Shown piece by piece: positions 41,872 to 50,208 of a stretch of 64,000 bases of DNA. Source of the DNA: SZUA-430 sp040080835 (GTDB lineage Bacteria > Pseudomonadota > Alphaproteobacteria > Micropepsales > Micropepsaceae); contig JBEBHP010000020.1 of the NCBI GenBank assembly GCA_040080835.1, forward strand, positions 1 through 64,000, given 5' to 3'. Each line of letters begins with the position of its first letter. The first letter of the stretch is position 1. A model generated the notes under the pieces. The model was not told the DNA's origin and ran no database searches. It was given only the letters and a program-made list of their open reading frames with translations. A program made the position numbers and the translations under genes.

Positions 41872-42351
41872 TCAGCGCGCGCGCTGGCCGGCCAGCGCAA
41901 TGCCGCGAGCACCACCAGCAGACGGATCGGAAAGGATCATCTCGTTTGCGATCGATTGCGAAATCTGCGCCATCTCTGCAGGCGATGTCCTGCCGGTCAC
42001 TGTCCAGGCGCCGATGACGCGGTTGGACTTTACCGATGCAAGCCTGATGGTTTTCAACGACGCACCGTCGCTCGTCACTGTCAGGACCGTGTTGTTCTGG
42101 TCATCCGACATGGACATGCTGTACGCGCCTTGCGACGAACCAGGGGACACGATAATGTCAAGCAACCGCTGCACCTCTGTGCCCGCCACAGGGCGTGTCG
42201 CTGTATCCAGCGGCGCAGACCTGAATTGCCCGGTTGATTTCGACAGAGAACCCTTCACGGACACCTCGGTCGAATCAGCATGTGCACTACACGTTGCAAG
42301 CAACCCGACTGAACCGGCCAGAGCCAGTCGCGCAATAGCAAGATCTTTCAT
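41872..42351 (-). CDS. Small secreted protein, paralogue B
   Basis: The 159-residue protein starts at ATG 42351 with a GGAG ribosome binding site and has a signal peptide ending CSAHADS. It parallels the gene at 41046: VQRLLDIIVSPGSSQGAYSMSM, then RVIGAWTVTGRTSPAEMAQISQSIANEM. An intrinsic terminator follows. The longer frame upstream (24 extra residues) is unsupported. Function unknown; the shared fold with paralogue A suggests an extracytoplasmic binding or stress role, which is speculation. Confidence 0.74.
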   Translation of the reverse strand: MKDLAIARLALAGSVGLLATCSAHADSTEVSVKGSLSKSTGQFRSAPLDTATRPVAGTEVQRLLDIIVSPGSSQGAYSMSMSDDQNNTVLTVTSDGASLKTIRLASVKSNRVIGAWTVTGRTSPAEMAQISQSIANEMILSDPSAGGARGIALAGQRAR

Positions 42352-42469
42352 GACAAGTCTCCTGATCGTTGTCCTGTACGAGCAGGCTGTGCGCTGAACC
42401 GTGTCTGATTCAAGCAGAGCCATCTCCAGTTAACCTCAATTTGAGCGTTGAGGCAATGTCCGGAAGCGG

Positions 42470-42976
42470 TCACTGACCGGATTGGTTCAGTTCCTCCGGG
42501 CCGTCCCAGCCATACTTCAGGACAAGCGAAAGCGTGTAGCCCTCCTTGCCATCCAGGAAGCGCACGTCATCAAGCACCCAGCCGGTCTTCGCCTTTTCCC
42601 AGAAAAAGTGGTTCTCCATCTCCTGGTCAAAGTTTTTGAAGCGAACAACCACGATGCGCCGTGCCGGACCGTTCTCGACGGTGCGAATGCTGACCTTGCT
42701 GCGGCTGACTTTTGAATCCTGGCCGTTCACAAAATAGTCGAAGTCAATGCGACCAACTTCGTCCTTGCCTGTCTCGTGCTCGTCGAGCGCGAATAGTCCA
42801 GCAAGCCTTGCTGATAGCGGTAGTTCGACTTCCTGGGATTCTTTTTCAAGCGCCGCGTATGCGGCCCTCATGGCAACTTCCGGGTCCGACACCTTGATCG
42901 GCTTTGCCTGTGTCGGTGAGCTGGCAAGGGTCATCATCGATGCGATCAGCGCACCGGCAGCAAAAGTAGTGTTCAT
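42470..42976 (-). CDS. Secreted protein of unknown function
   Basis: The 168-residue protein has a signal peptide (TTFAAGALIASMMTLASSPTQA) and a mature part with DEVGRIDFDYFVNGQDSK, IVVVRFKNFDQEMENHFFWEK and GWVLDDVRFLDG. The strand pattern resembles small periplasmic DUF3828-type domains, but the match is by eye only. It lies 12 bases downstream of the gene at 42989 on the same strand, so the two are probably co-transcribed. Confidence 0.7.
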   Translation of the reverse strand: MNTTFAAGALIASMMTLASSPTQAKPIKVSDPEVAMRAAYAALEKESQEVELPLSARLAGLFALDEHETGKDEVGRIDFDYFVNGQDSKVSRSKVSIRTVENGPARRIVVVRFKNFDQEMENHFFWEKAKTGWVLDDVRFLDGKEGYTLSLVLKYGWDGPEELNQSGQ

Positions 42977-42988
42977 GATTTTGGTCCG

Positions 42989-43276
42989 CTAGAGAGCTTC
43001 GATAGCAGTCACGCAGGGCGAAGGCGGTTGATTGGCCTTGTGCACGGCGTCAACAACGCGTTGCTTGTCATCGGCATGAATGTCGATCTCGGTGGCAATC
43101 GACCGGATCAGCGCATTGGCCTGGTCCTGCGACAGCGTTCCGCCTTCAACGGCAGTGTCAATGACCTTGCAGGCGCCCACATAAGCACCGCCGACGCCTC
43201 CCAGCACGGCGCCACCCAGCGCGCCGGCAACACCGCCCAGCAGGAATACAAACAGAAATGCGAAAAACCGGCCCAT
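42989..43276 (-). CDS. Small glycine-zipper membrane protein
   Basis: The 95-residue protein begins with a Phe/Leu-rich helix (GRFFAFLFVFLLGG) merging into a Gly-rich stretch (VAGALGGAVLGGVGGAYVGA), a glycine-zipper pattern that packs in membranes. The rest is soluble with two cysteines (GACKV, PSPCV). It leads a two-gene unit with 42470. A GGAGGA ribosome binding site lies just upstream. Function unknown. Confidence 0.68.
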   Translation of the reverse strand: MGRFFAFLFVFLLGGVAGALGGAVLGGVGGAYVGACKVIDTAVEGGTLSQDQANALIRSIATEIDIHADDKQRVVDAVHKANQPPSPCVTAIEAL

Positions 43277-43423
43277 GAAAAATCCTCCTCAAGTGCAATC
43301 ACCTGAAGGGATGAATGTGGCAGTTGTGAGGTAGTCATTCAAGACGCGGCTCCCGAAGCCGCCCGGCTCGCTGCGTCGTGCCGCCGCGGCAGGGCCCCTT
43401 GCTATGATCCACTAACATCAGTA

Positions 43424-43443
43424 ATTTCTGTAATGACAGAAAT
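43424..43443. promoter_or_regulatory. Palindromic operator before the GbsR/MarR gene
   Basis: ATTTCTGT-AATG-ACAGAAAT is a perfect 8-base inverted repeat, 17 bases ahead of the regulator start codon. Size and place fit a MarR-type dimer site, suggesting autoregulation of the downstream operon. Confidence 0.65.
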
Positions 43444-43460
43444 AACTGTCAGGTGCTGCC

Positions 43461-43994
43461 ATGCCAATGCCTCCTGTCCTCGAAAAAGTTGTTCTGCACT
43501 GGGGTGAAATGGGGGCGCGTTGGGGCGTCAACCGTTCAGTCGCACAGATCCATGCGCTTTTGTGGCTCTCGGGTCGCGCGATGACCGCAGAGGAGATTTC
43601 CGAGACGCTGGGCATCGCAAGATCGAACGCCTCGACCTCCCTCGATGAGCTGCAAGCCTTCCGGCTTGTGACGCTCGTGCATGTCATCGGCGACCGGAGA
43701 AACTACTACGAAGTCAGGGGTGACACCTGGGACATCGTCCAGGTCATCGTGGACGAGCGCAAGAAGCGCGAGATCGACCCAACGCTTTCTGTGTTGCGTG
43801 AAGCGCAACTGCAGGCGGGCACAGACGCCTCTACGCCAGCTGACGTGAAGCTGAGGTTGGAAGAGATGCTGGGCTTCATCGAGCGCATGACGGGCTGGTA
43901 CGAGCAGATGCGCCGGGTCCCGAGACCGACCTTGCAGAGGCTGATCAGGCTTGGCGCCGGAGTCGTCCGCTTCGTCAGCAAAAAAGCGAGCTAG
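43461..43994 (+). CDS. GbsR/MarR family transcriptional regulator
   Basis: The 177-residue protein has the GbsR layout: WGEMGARWGVNRSVAQIHALLWLSG, then a winged helix (MTAEEISETLGIARSNASTSLDEL, followed by a wing with IGDRRNYYEVRGD) and a C-terminal helical region. The palindrome just upstream is a likely binding site. It is the first of five same-strand genes (43461-48977), with a 2-base gap to the DUF4166 gene, so it probably controls that group. The ligand is unknown. Confidence 0.87.
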   Translation: MPMPPVLEKVVLHWGEMGARWGVNRSVAQIHALLWLSGRAMTAEEISETLGIARSNASTSLDELQAFRLVTLVHVIGDRRNYYEVRGDTWDIVQVIVDERKKREIDPTLSVLREAQLQAGTDASTPADVKLRLEEMLGFIERMTGWYEQMRRVPRPTLQRLIRLGAGVVRFVSKKAS

Positions 43995-43996
43995 AA

Positions 43997-44656
43997 ATGA
44001 AGGCGACACCATCGGCCTGGTTTTGGAGTGGTCCAAAGGCGATCATTGAAGACTTCGACCGGACGACAAATGATACAATCCTGCGAATTATAGGCGCAAG
44101 ACAATGGCTGCAGCTTCCTGCAGATGTTCGAAGGCGATTTGAGCGGGTTCTGCCTGCGGCCTACGCCGGTGAGACCGAGACGACGCTCAACCTGGCTGGT
44201 CGCATCTTTGCGATGACTCTGCTTGTCTTCGGTGCGCCCATCCCCGTGCTGACGGGAAAGCGAAGCGCAACAGTTTTTGTAAACGTCAAGGATGGCGGCA
44301 TGTCATGGACGCGTATTTATCGCGGCCCCGCCGGACTGGCGTTTCGTGTGCGTTCGATCAAGCGACTGTCGGAAGACGGGCGCCTGTTCGAATGCTGTGC
44401 GGGCGGATGGACGATGCTGCTTGATGTCTTCGCCGACCAGGGCAGCCTCGTCTTCCGTTCGCGGCAATTCTTCTGGCGGTGTGGCGCCGTGAGTATCCCG
44501 CTGCCTCTATGGATGACCCCCGGCCTTGCCGAAGTTCGCCATATCGACCAGGGCAAGGGAAGCTTTCGGTTCACATTGTCATTTGATCATCCCTGGTTTG
44601 GTCGGACAGTATTCCAGGACGGCGTATTCCAGGACCCGCAGGAGTGGAACAAATGA
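43997..44656 (+). CDS. DUF4166 domain protein
   Basis: The 219-residue protein contains LPADVRRRFERVLPA near its start and a beta-rich remainder (GMSWTRIYRGPAGLAFRVRS, MLLDVFADQGSLVFRSRQFFW) ending HPWFGRTVFQDGVFQD, the pattern of DUF4166. This domain is often found next to or fused with TIGR01777-type SDR proteins, as here. No catalytic residues are known. The stop overlaps the start of the next gene (ATGA, 44653-44656). Confidence 0.8.
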   Translation: MKATPSAWFWSGPKAIIEDFDRTTNDTILRIIGARQWLQLPADVRRRFERVLPAAYAGETETTLNLAGRIFAMTLLVFGAPIPVLTGKRSATVFVNVKDGGMSWTRIYRGPAGLAFRVRSIKRLSEDGRLFECCAGGWTMLLDVFADQGSLVFRSRQFFWRCGAVSIPLPLWMTPGLAEVRHIDQGKGSFRFTLSFDHPWFGRTVFQDGVFQDPQEWNK

Positions 44657-46260
44657 CGGCAACCATGCTTGCCCTGCTGACGTTGCAGATTGTGTTCGGC
44701 GCGCTCGACAATATTTTACACCACGAAATCACCGAGCGACTGCCGTCAAAGCCTTCGGCACGATATGAACTCGCCCTCCACAGTGCGCGGGAAGGCATCT
44801 ATGGATGCCTGTTTTTGATATTTGCCTGGACCGAGCCTGCCGGGTTCTTTGCGGCACTCGTGCTTGTGTTGCTCGCCACTGAAATCGTAGTCACGATCCT
44901 GGATTTCCTCGAAGAGGACCGCTCGCGGCACCTGCCGCCTTTCGAGCGCGTTTTGCATACCGTGTTGGCAATCTTCTATGGCGGGTTCCTCATTTCCGTC
45001 ATTCCCTGGCTTGCCGCCTCTGCGATGAGCGCCAGCCAGATCAACTTTGTCGATCACGGCGCCCTTTCCTGGTTCTTCACGGTTTCGTCAATCGGCGTGT
45101 TTGCATTTTCGGTTCGCAATTTCATCGCGGTTCGCGTACTCGGGAAGCAAGCCACTCGCCAGCACCTGGTTCAGCCGCAAAGCGGAAGAACTGTTTTGGT
45201 CACAGGCGGCACGGGCTTTGTTGGATCTGCCCTGGTTGCAAGGCTCGAGACCAGAGGGGACAGGGTGTTCGTTCTCTCCCGCGATGTACGCCAGGCAAAG
45301 GTGCTTCTGGGCGCAAATGTGCGCCACTTGGCATCATTGTCTGAGTTGCCGGCTGAAACGCGCATCGACGCAGTTGTCAATCTGGCTGGTGCGCCTATCA
45401 TTGGACTTCCCTGGACGGCTTCAAGGCGCAGGGCGATCTGGCGATCACGCATCGAAACGACCGATGCCCTGGTCGACTGGATGAAAACCCTTGAACAAAA
45501 ACCACGCGTGCTCGTGAGTGGTTCCGCGGTTGGTTATTATGGCGATCGCGCCGACGAGGCACTGTCTGATGACGAAAACAGGGGACGCGGCTTCGCAGCG
45601 GAACTCTGTGCCGCCTGGGAAGAAGCCGCGATGGGCGCGCGCGACCTTGGCATCCGCGTTGTCTGTTTGCGGCTCGGCCTTGTTCTCGACCTTGACGGCG
45701 GCGCGCTGCCCATGATGGCGTTGCCATGCCGCTTTGGACTTGGTGCCATCTTCGGCAACGGGCAACAATGGATGAGCTGGATTACGCGCAACGATCTTTT
45801 GAGAATGATCGTCACCGCGATCGATTCAGACAAGTGGCAGGGCGCCATCAACGCGGTTGCGCCCGAGCCGGTGCGGCATGCTGACTTCCAGAAATCTATG
45901 GCGCGCTCGTTGCGTCGCCCGCTCTATTTCCGCGTGCCTGCGTGGGCACTTCGCCTGGGTATGGGCGAAATGTCCTCGATCTTTCTCTATTCCCAGCGCG
46001 TTGTGCCAGACAGCGCCCGGAATCTGGGGTTTGCTTTCGACGTGCACTGGGCCGCTGATGCGCTGGAACTGATCATTGGTGCACAGTCAGTTGAATGCGC
46101 CATGCCCAAACAGTCATTGCAAACAGCACGCCCGATAGGGGACAATCCAGTCATTCAGCACTCACAAACCGGATTGCAAGATGACGATCACACTTCACGG
46201 CTCGCCCCTGTCCCCATTCGTGCGCAAGGTGCGGGTGGTGCTTGCGGAAAAGCAGCTTGA
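44653..46260 (+). CDS. Membrane domain fused to TIGR01777-type SDR epimerase
   Basis: The 535-residue protein starts at the ATG overlapping the DUF4166 stop. Residues 1-175 carry about four to five membrane helices with a conserved-looking HHEITERLPSKPSARYELALHSARE loop in two parts. Residues about 180-480 are an NAD(P)-binding SDR of the TIGR01777 group (VLVTGGTGFVGSALV, NLAGAPI, SGSAVGYYGDR, WMSWITRNDLL). The last 50 or so residues have no SDR character and overlap the next gene by 80 bases, so the end may be an out-of-frame extension. Substrate unknown. Confidence 0.82.
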   Translation: MTATMLALLTLQIVFGALDNILHHEITERLPSKPSARYELALHSAREGIYGCLFLIFAWTEPAGFFAALVLVLLATEIVVTILDFLEEDRSRHLPPFERVLHTVLAIFYGGFLISVIPWLAASAMSASQINFVDHGALSWFFTVSSIGVFAFSVRNFIAVRVLGKQATRQHLVQPQSGRTVLVTGGTGFVGSALVARLETRGDRVFVLSRDVRQAKVLLGANVRHLASLSELPAETRIDAVVNLAGAPIIGLPWTASRRRAIWRSRIETTDALVDWMKTLEQKPRVLVSGSAVGYYGDRADEALSDDENRGRGFAAELCAAWEEAAMGARDLGIRVVCLRLGLVLDLDGGALPMMALPCRFGLGAIFGNGQQWMSWITRNDLLRMIVTAIDSDKWQGAINAVAPEPVRHADFQKSMARSLRRPLYFRVPAWALRLGMGEMSSIFLYSQRVVPDSARNLGFAFDVHWAADALELIIGAQSVECAMPKQSLQTARPIGDNPVIQHSQTGLQDDDHTSRLAPVPIRAQGAGGACGKAA

Positions 46261-46858
46261 ATACAAGCTTGACCCGATTTCACCCTTTGCGCCACCGCCC
46301 GACTTCGAAAAGATTTCACCATTGAAACGCATCCCGGTCTTGCGCGATGAAAGCGAAGGACCGAATGCAATCCTGCCAGACTCCTCAGCCATCTGTGGCT
46401 ATCTGGAAAAAAAGCATCCGCTCCCGGCACTCTATCCATCCCAGCCTTTTGCATATGGCCAGGCGCTCTGGTTCGAAGAATACGCAGACACGGATTTCGT
46501 TGCAGCAACCGGCCTTGGCATGTTTCGACCTGTTGTCGTCAACATGTTCTCGAAAAAAGCGCCGGACATGGCCCAGGCCCAGGATGTCTGGGACAACAAG
46601 GTCCAGAAGTTCCTGGAGTACTATGAAGCCCACCTCAAGGACCGCACCTGGTTTGCAGGTGACAGCTTCTCCATCGCAGACATCTCTGTTGCATCACCCT
46701 TCGTAAACGTCGCGCACACGGGATTTGCGCCGGATGCTGGCAAGTTTCCAAACTTGACCCGCTTGCTCAAGACTGTGTTGGCAAGACCAAGCTTTGCGGC
46801 CTGCGTGGCGCACGAACTCAAGATCGTTGCACCGCTTGGATTGAAATACGCGCTCTGA
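46181..46858 (+). CDS. Glutathione S-transferase family protein
   Basis: The 225-residue protein has a thioredoxin-like N-terminus (TITLHGSPLSPFVRKVRVVL, with SPF in the active-site region), the IPVLRD and PDSSAICGYLEKK glutathione-binding segments and a helical C-terminal domain (FAGDSFSIADISVASPFV). It starts inside the 3' end of the SDR gene. Its role may be linked to the operon's unknown lipid or redox chemistry. Confidence 0.9.
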   Translation: MTITLHGSPLSPFVRKVRVVLAEKQLEYKLDPISPFAPPPDFEKISPLKRIPVLRDESEGPNAILPDSSAICGYLEKKHPLPALYPSQPFAYGQALWFEEYADTDFVAATGLGMFRPVVVNMFSKKAPDMAQAQDVWDNKVQKFLEYYEAHLKDRTWFAGDSFSIADISVASPFVNVAHTGFAPDAGKFPNLTRLLKTVLARPSFAACVAHELKIVAPLGLKYAL

Positions 46859-46880
46859 ACCAATTCGTCGCGAGGTTGAT

Positions 46881-48977
46881 ATGCAGAAAGTCGCGTTGGC
46901 AGCACTGTCAATTGTGATCATGACAGTTACGGGAGTTTCCATGGCTCAGGAAGCCGATCAGTTTCAGTGGCTGGAAGATGTTGAAGGCGCCAGGGCGCTG
47001 GAATGGGTAACTGCACAAAATGAGCGTTCGCTGAAACTGCTCAAGTCGGATGAAAGATTTTCCGACCTCGAAGCCAAGGCGCTGGCAATTCTTGAGGCAA
47101 AGGATCGAATTCCGTCGCCCGCTTTTCGTGCGGGCCAGGTGTACAACTTCTGGCAGGATCAGAGCGCCGTGCGCGGCATCCTCCGCCGAACTACAACATC
47201 TTCATTCCGGACGGATGCACCAGCCTGGGAAACGGTGCTGGATGTCGATGCACTGTCAAAGTCCGAAGGCGCCAATTGGGTTTACAAGGGCAGCAACTGC
47301 CTGCAGCCCGAAGAAACGCGCTGCATGATCGAGCTCTCAGACGGCGGCAAGGATGCGGTCGAAATCCGTGAGTATGACCTGAAAAGCAAAACATTCATGG
47401 ACGGCGGCTTCAAGCTCTCGGCAGGCAAGCAGAACGTTGACTGGCTGGACCAAGATACGCTGTACGTCTCGCGTGAGTGGGGCCCGGGCACAATGACTGA
47501 GTCCGGCTATCCCTACATCGTCAAGAAGTGGACGCGCGGCACTAAAATCGATGACGCTGTCGAAGTCTATCGCGGCAAGCAGACAGACGTCGCCGCGGGC
47601 GGGGGAGCGTGGCGAGACGAAAATGGAAAAGTCCAGGCCGTCATTTTCTTCCGCTATCCGTCATTTTTTGAAACGGAATATTACCTTTCGACAGACAATG
47701 GCCCGGTCAAACTGCCGTTCCCGCTCAAGTCATCCTTAAAGGCGTTGGTGGCACATCAGCTGATCCTGACACTGGACGACGACTGGAAGTGGAATGGAAA
47801 GTCCTATGCCAAAGGGGCGGTGCTCTCTTTCAATCTGGACGACATCAGGAAGGACAGTGCCAACGCGAACGCCACACTGATCTTCGCGCCGGGACCGCGC
47901 GAGTCTGTCGAAGAAGTCTCAAGCACGCGCAACCTGCTGTTGCTCGCAGTGTACGAAAATGTGAAGGGCGGACTGTATGCTTTCAGTTTTGAAGGCGGTA
48001 CGTGGCTGAAGAAAAAGCTGACGCTGCCAGCGAACGCGACGATCAACATCCTCTCGACCCGCAACGAGGACGATGCAGTGTTCGTCAACGCTGCAAGCTT
48101 TGTCGAACCCGACGGTCTGTATTTCGGCGATGCCAGCAAGAACAACCTCGAACGGGTCAAGTCGCTACCCGCCCGTTTTGACGCATCCAGAATTCAGGTC
48201 GATCAGTTCGAAGCCGCATCCACCGATGGCACGAAAATCCCGTACTTCATCGTGCACCGAAAAGACATCAAGCTTGATGGCACCAATCCGACACTGCTCT
48301 ATGGGTATGGCGGCTTCCAGGTCTCGATGACACCAAGCTACTCCGGCACCGTCGGAAAGCTGTGGCTTGAGCTGGGAGGGGTCTATGTTCTCGCAAACAT
48401 ACGTGGCGGCGGTGAGTTCGGTCCGGCCTGGCACGACGCCGGGCTGAAGACCAAGCGGCAGATCATCTATGACGACTTCGTTGCGGTCGCCAACGACCTG
48501 ATTTCACGCAAGGTGACTTCGCCGCGCCGTCTCGGAATTGAGGGCGGCTCGAATGGTGGGCTTCTGATGGGGGTCGAGTTCACGCAGCATCCGGAACTCT
48601 GGAATGCCGTTGTGATCCAGGTCCCGCTGCTTGACATGCTTCGTTACCACAAACTTTTGGCTGGTGCCTCGTGGATGGGTGAATACGGTGATCCTGACGA
48701 CCCGGTTGAAGGCGCCTTCCTGCGCAAGATCTCGCCGTATCACAATCTGAAGGAAGGCGTGAAATATCCCGAGCCGTTCTTTGTTACTTCGTCAAAGGAC
48801 GATCGTGTGCATCCAGGACACGCGCGCAAGATGGCGGCCAGAATGGAAGCAATGCACCTGCCGTTCCTCTACTATGAGAACGTCGACGGAGGCCACGCTG
48901 CAGCCGCAAACCAGCGCGAGCGCGCCAAGCGCATCGCTCTCGAGTTCACGTATCTGTCACGCAAGCTGATGGACTAG
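46881..48977 (+). CDS. Prolyl oligopeptidase family serine peptidase (S9)
   Basis: The 698-residue protein has a signal peptide (QKVALAALSIVIMTVTGVSMA), an N-terminal beta-propeller and a C-terminal alpha/beta hydrolase. The catalytic residues are Ser557 in EGGSNGG, Asp640 or 641 in SSKDDRVHP and His672 in DGGHAAA, so it should be active. It cleaves short Pro-containing peptides in the periplasm if family behaviour holds. It begins 22 bases after the GST gene. Its stop shares CTAG (48974-48977) with the convergent SDR gene. Confidence 0.93.
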   Translation: MQKVALAALSIVIMTVTGVSMAQEADQFQWLEDVEGARALEWVTAQNERSLKLLKSDERFSDLEAKALAILEAKDRIPSPAFRAGQVYNFWQDQSAVRGILRRTTTSSFRTDAPAWETVLDVDALSKSEGANWVYKGSNCLQPEETRCMIELSDGGKDAVEIREYDLKSKTFMDGGFKLSAGKQNVDWLDQDTLYVSREWGPGTMTESGYPYIVKKWTRGTKIDDAVEVYRGKQTDVAAGGGAWRDENGKVQAVIFFRYPSFFETEYYLSTDNGPVKLPFPLKSSLKALVAHQLILTLDDDWKWNGKSYAKGAVLSFNLDDIRKDSANANATLIFAPGPRESVEEVSSTRNLLLLAVYENVKGGLYAFSFEGGTWLKKKLTLPANATINILSTRNEDDAVFVNAASFVEPDGLYFGDASKNNLERVKSLPARFDASRIQVDQFEAASTDGTKIPYFIVHRKDIKLDGTNPTLLYGYGGFQVSMTPSYSGTVGKLWLELGGVYVLANIRGGGEFGPAWHDAGLKTKRQIIYDDFVAVANDLISRKVTSPRRLGIEGGSNGGLLMGVEFTQHPELWNAVVIQVPLLDMLRYHKLLAGASWMGEYGDPDDPVEGAFLRKISPYHNLKEGVKYPEPFFVTSSKDDRVHPGHARKMAARMEAMHLPFLYYENVDGGHAAAANQRERAKRIALEFTYLSRKLMD

Positions 48978-50002
48978 GCTTTCAAGAGTCCTTGCGCGAT
49001 CAGGCTGTCTGCAGTCGCCACGATGGCGTCTTCGGTGGAATGGCGTGTCCAGCCCAGCGTCCGGCAGGCTTTCTCGCCGGTTGCCGGACGCACGCGTCCC
49101 AGTTCCGGAACAATCTGGCCAACGATGGGATCGAAGCGCGCCACGATGCGAACGAGCCAGTTGGGCAGCGTGCGCGTCGGTACACGCCGTGCTGCTTCTC
49201 CCATGCGGGCTTTCAGGATTTTCGCAACATCCGACATCCAGCAGAACTGCTCGTTGGTCGCAAGAAAGCGCTGGCCGGCTGCTGCCGGATGGCGCATGGC
49301 GCGAATATGAAGATCGGCAACGTCGCGGACATCGACGATTGAAAAGCCGATTTTCGGACAGCCCGGGAAAGATCCATCCATCAACTTTTTCACGATCTCG
49401 ATGGACGTCGAATAATCCTTGCCAAGCACCGGACCCAGCACGGCGACGGGATTGACTACGGCAAGCTCCAGTCCTTCGCGATTGGCAAAATCCCAGGCCG
49501 CCTTTTCAGCAATCGTTTTTGACTTCACATACGCGCGAACATCTGCGCCTTCCGGGTCGGTCCAGTCTTCTTCATGGAAAGGCTTGGAAGGGTTTCCCGG
49601 TCTTCCATAGCCAATCGCTGCGAAGGAAGACGTTACAACAGCGCGTTTTACGCCCGCCGCCTTTGCTGCCTTCAGCGCCCGCAACGTGCCTTCGCGTGCG
49701 GGAATGATAAGCTCGTCTTCATGCTTTGGCACGGCGGGAGGAAAAGGAGATGCAATATGCAGGAGATAGTCACAGCCCTTTGCAGCTTCGTTCCAGCCGA
49801 CATCCGACATCAGGTCGGCCTGCGCAAACGACAGTTGATCGCCGGCTTGCGCACCACCCGCAGCCACAATACCGCGCACCTCGGCCTCTCGTGAGGGCGT
49901 GCGCAAGGTTGCCCGCACCCGGTTGCCAGCCTTGAGCAGTTGCACGATCGAATGCACGCCGATGAAGCCCGAACCACCGGTGACAAGGACCAGATCACTC
50001 AT
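48974..50002 (-). CDS. NAD(P)-dependent extended SDR (dihydroflavonol reductase-like)
   Basis: From ATG 50002 the protein has 342 residues with the Rossmann motif VTGGSGFIGVH, the LLHIASPFPP segment and a YVKSKTIAEKAAW stretch with the catalytic Tyr and Lys (YxxxK). The pattern fits aldehyde/dihydroflavonol reductase-like SDRs. A GGAGA ribosome binding site supports this start; the longer frame adds 60 residues without homology. Substrate unknown. Divergent from the FAD oxidoreductase gene. Confidence 0.9.
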   Translation of the reverse strand: MSDLVLVTGGSGFIGVHSIVQLLKAGNRVRATLRTPSREAEVRGIVAAGGAQAGDQLSFAQADLMSDVGWNEAAKGCDYLLHIASPFPPAVPKHEDELIIPAREGTLRALKAAKAAGVKRAVVTSSFAAIGYGRPGNPSKPFHEEDWTDPEGADVRAYVKSKTIAEKAAWDFANREGLELAVVNPVAVLGPVLGKDYSTSIEIVKKLMDGSFPGCPKIGFSIVDVRDVADLHIRAMRHPAAAGQRFLATNEQFCWMSDVAKILKARMGEAARRVPTRTLPNWLVRIVARFDPIVGQIVPELGRVRPATGEKACRTLGWTRHSTEDAIVATADSLIAQGLLKA

Positions 50003-50208
50003 TGCCGTTTCTCCAATGTTCAATGCGGCGCATGCAATTGAGCGAAAGTATCCGCTCCCGAATGGCAATGATAGCGCGAACGGAGAATGAAACTGGTGGG
50101 AAGTGGTCGTGGGTATTGCGGTGCTGCGCCCCCGTATGATCTTGCCCCGCACGCTGTTTTCATGGACAAACTCGTCAAGCAAGCCGAACCCCGGAGCGCA
50201 ATCGACTC

